A stretch of 35,066 bases of DNA, from positions 1-35,066 of the forward strand of contig JADGBE010000030.1 of assembly GCA_015231615.1 (NCBI GenBank). The letters are read 5' to 3'. Shown here one piece after another: positions 33,875-35,066 of this stretch; the stretch's first letter is position 1; each line of letters begins with the position of its first letter. A program made the position numbers and the translations under genes. Origin of the DNA: Desulfamplus sp. (GTDB lineage Bacteria > Desulfobacterota > Desulfobacteria > Desulfobacterales > Desulfobacteraceae). Below the pieces are notes generated by a model that saw only the letters and a program-made list of their open reading frames with translations, did not search any database and was not told where the DNA came from.

Positions 33875-35066
33875 TTATTCCTTTGTTAGTTCGCTTGCTA
33901 GTAATTCGCTTTGTTCAAGCACTCTGTCTGCCTCTATTCTTGCAAGATCTGGTGGATAGCCATATCTCATCAATATTTTTTTCACCGTGAGGCGCAGTTT
34001 TGCTCTAACATCTTCTCTTTTTTCCCAATCAACAGTCGCATTTTTACGAATAATATCAAATATTACATGGATCAGCTCTTTCATTTTATGATCTTCAAGA
34101 AATTTTGTTGAATCATTCTCTGCAAGGATTGAATAAAAAGCATATTCTTCTGGGCTTAGTCCAATATCTTCTGCTTTTTTGTCTTCGAGTTTCATTTCAC
34201 GAGCGATTTCTGAAAGCTCTTGAATTACTTGGGCTGTATCAATTTGATTGTTGTGGTATCTCTTGATTACATTTTTAAGCATTTCACTAATTTTTTTTCC
34301 TTGGGTCATATTTTTTCTTTTTCTGATTTTCACTTCATCGTTGAGAAGTTTGCGAAGTAATTCAAAAGCAAGATTTTTTTGCTCCATATTTTTAACTTCA
34401 AGCAAAAATTCCTCTGACAAAATATCCAATGTCGGAGTTTTGATTCCTGCGGCTTCAAAAATATCTACAACTCCATCGCTTGCTAATGCTTCATCTACAA
34501 TTTGTCTGACTGCTGTTTCTACTTGTTTATCTGATTTTCCACCACTTGGAGTAAATTTATTGATACGAGCTTTTATTGCTTGAAAAAATGCAACTTCGTC
34601 TCTTATTTGCTCTGATTCAAAACTTGGAACTGCCATAGCAAAAAGTTTGGAAAGTGCTGTTATTTCTGCCAAAAATCTATTTTTTAGTTTTTCATCTTGT
34701 AAGATAAAGTTTGATGCACCAAGTAAGATTTTTAATTTATCGTTATTTGAAGGCGGTATATTTTCCGCCCCTACGAAATATTGCTTGTAATCAAAACCAT
34801 GAAACATCTGATCAACTATTTCAAATTTTGTTTTCATGCCTGCGATAATTTCTGCAATATCAAGTACCGCTTCACCTTCTCCACCACTTTGGATATAAAC
34901 ACCCATTGCATTTCTCAGGTCTTGCCCGATACCGATATAATCAACAATCAGTCCACCTGGTTTGTCTTTATATACACGATTGACACGAGCAATAGCCTGC
35001 ATAAGATTTGCACCCTGCATTTTTTTATCAATATACATGGTATGCAAACACGGAACATCAAAGCCA
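33875..35066 (-). CDS. hsdR: Type I restriction enzyme R subunit, C-terminal part (cut by window edge)
   Basis: The frame is open to the right edge, and the window shows only the end of the gene. It begins within [16 protein letters not shown]. Next comes helicase motif VI ([10 protein letters not shown]), followed by [14 protein letters not shown], which is typical of the HsdR motor domain. The rest (about 340 residues) is the helical C-terminal part (DUF3387-like) that docks on the methylase core. HsdR cuts and translocates unmodified DNA in complex with HsdM and HsdS, whose genes would lie upstream, outside the window. The sequence shows no break in the visible part. Confidence 0.93.
   Translation of the reverse strand, partial: GFDVPCLHTMYIDKKMQGANLMQAIARVNRVYKDKPGGLIVDYIGIGQDLRNAMGVYIQSGGEGEAVLDIAEIIAGMKTKFEIVDQMFHGFDYKQYFVGAENIPPSNNDKLKILLGASNFILQDEKLKNRFLAEITALSKLFAMAVPSFESEQIRDEVAFFQAIKARINKFTPSGGKSDKQVETAVRQIVDEALASDGVVDIFEAAGIKTPTLDILSEEFLLEVKNMEQKNLAFELLRKLLNDEVKIRKRKNMTQGKKISEMLKNVIKRYHNNQIDTAQVIQELSEIAREMKLEDKKAEDIGLSPEEYAFYSILAENDSTKFLEDHKMKELIHVIFDIIRKNATVDWEKREDVRAKLRLTVKKILMRYGYPPDLARIEADRVLEQSELLASELTKE

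Noticed and set aside
1-35066. CRISPR array, tRNA, rRNA or phage genes
   Set aside because: No regularly spaced direct repeats with unique spacers, no cloverleaf-like segments and no phage structural or integrase genes were seen. The tandem repeats present are coding and in frame.

Overview
The window is AT-rich bacterial chromosome. The gene content points to an anaerobic member of the Desulfobacterota (former Deltaproteobacteria), most likely the Desulfobacterales. The clues are an IscA/HesB-like selenoprotein with an in-frame UGA, a futalosine hydrolase (menaquinone made by the futalosine route), flavin-dependent thymidylate synthase ThyX instead of ThyA, an AcnA-type aconitase, a FapA/DUF342 protein and many hybrid histidine kinases. 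The Rpn nuclease with an ERKAKEE heptad tail and the frequent small in-frame repeats recall genomes of multicellular magnetotactic bacteria. That last placement is an impression and was not tested.

Layout. At the left edge, all on the minus strand, are the zinc-ribbon start of a transposase, a small exported protein, an Rpn-family nuclease/transposase, aconitase and nucleoside diphosphate kinase. A plus-strand block follows (about 5.7-9.9 kb): the selenoprotein gene with a good sigma70-type promoter, an exported FliL-like protein, leuC-leuD (3-isopropylmalate dehydratase) and thyX. A perfect 20-bp palindrome closes this block. From 10.0 kb to the right edge every gene is on the minus strand. 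In transcription order these are: the end of hsdR (type I restriction), an enoyl-CoA hydratase, two exported solute-binding proteins of different folds, a membrane-bound TorS-like hybrid kinase, a soluble REC-kinase, a REC-kinase-REC-HPt protein, futalosine hydrolase, an AI-2E/PerM-type membrane protein, a soluble kinase-REC-REC-HPt protein, a REC-TPR protein, ParA, ParB, an IspH-UbiA-like fusion, FapA, QueD and an alpha/beta hydrolase.

How the genes may work together. The 17.5-32.8 kb region looks like a sensory module. Two binding proteins with no transporter permease or ATPase beside them precede a TorS-like transmembrane hybrid kinase. Downstream come three soluble relay kinases and a REC-TPR protein. 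None of these proteins carries a DNA-binding output domain, so any output may act by protein-protein contact. MqnB is translationally coupled inside this module. The fused IspH-UbiA-like protein suggests local channelling of isoprenoid precursors to a prenyl-transfer reaction, although its first aspartate motif is eroded.

The intergenic spaces hold several palindromic elements. One 33-bp palindrome occurs three times, all inside the signalling block, with paired changes between copies. Several genes carry in-frame short tandem repeats (Rpn heptads, a seven-unit hexapeptide insert in LeuC, repeat-like kinase linkers), which suggests a lineage prone to microsatellite-like expansion.
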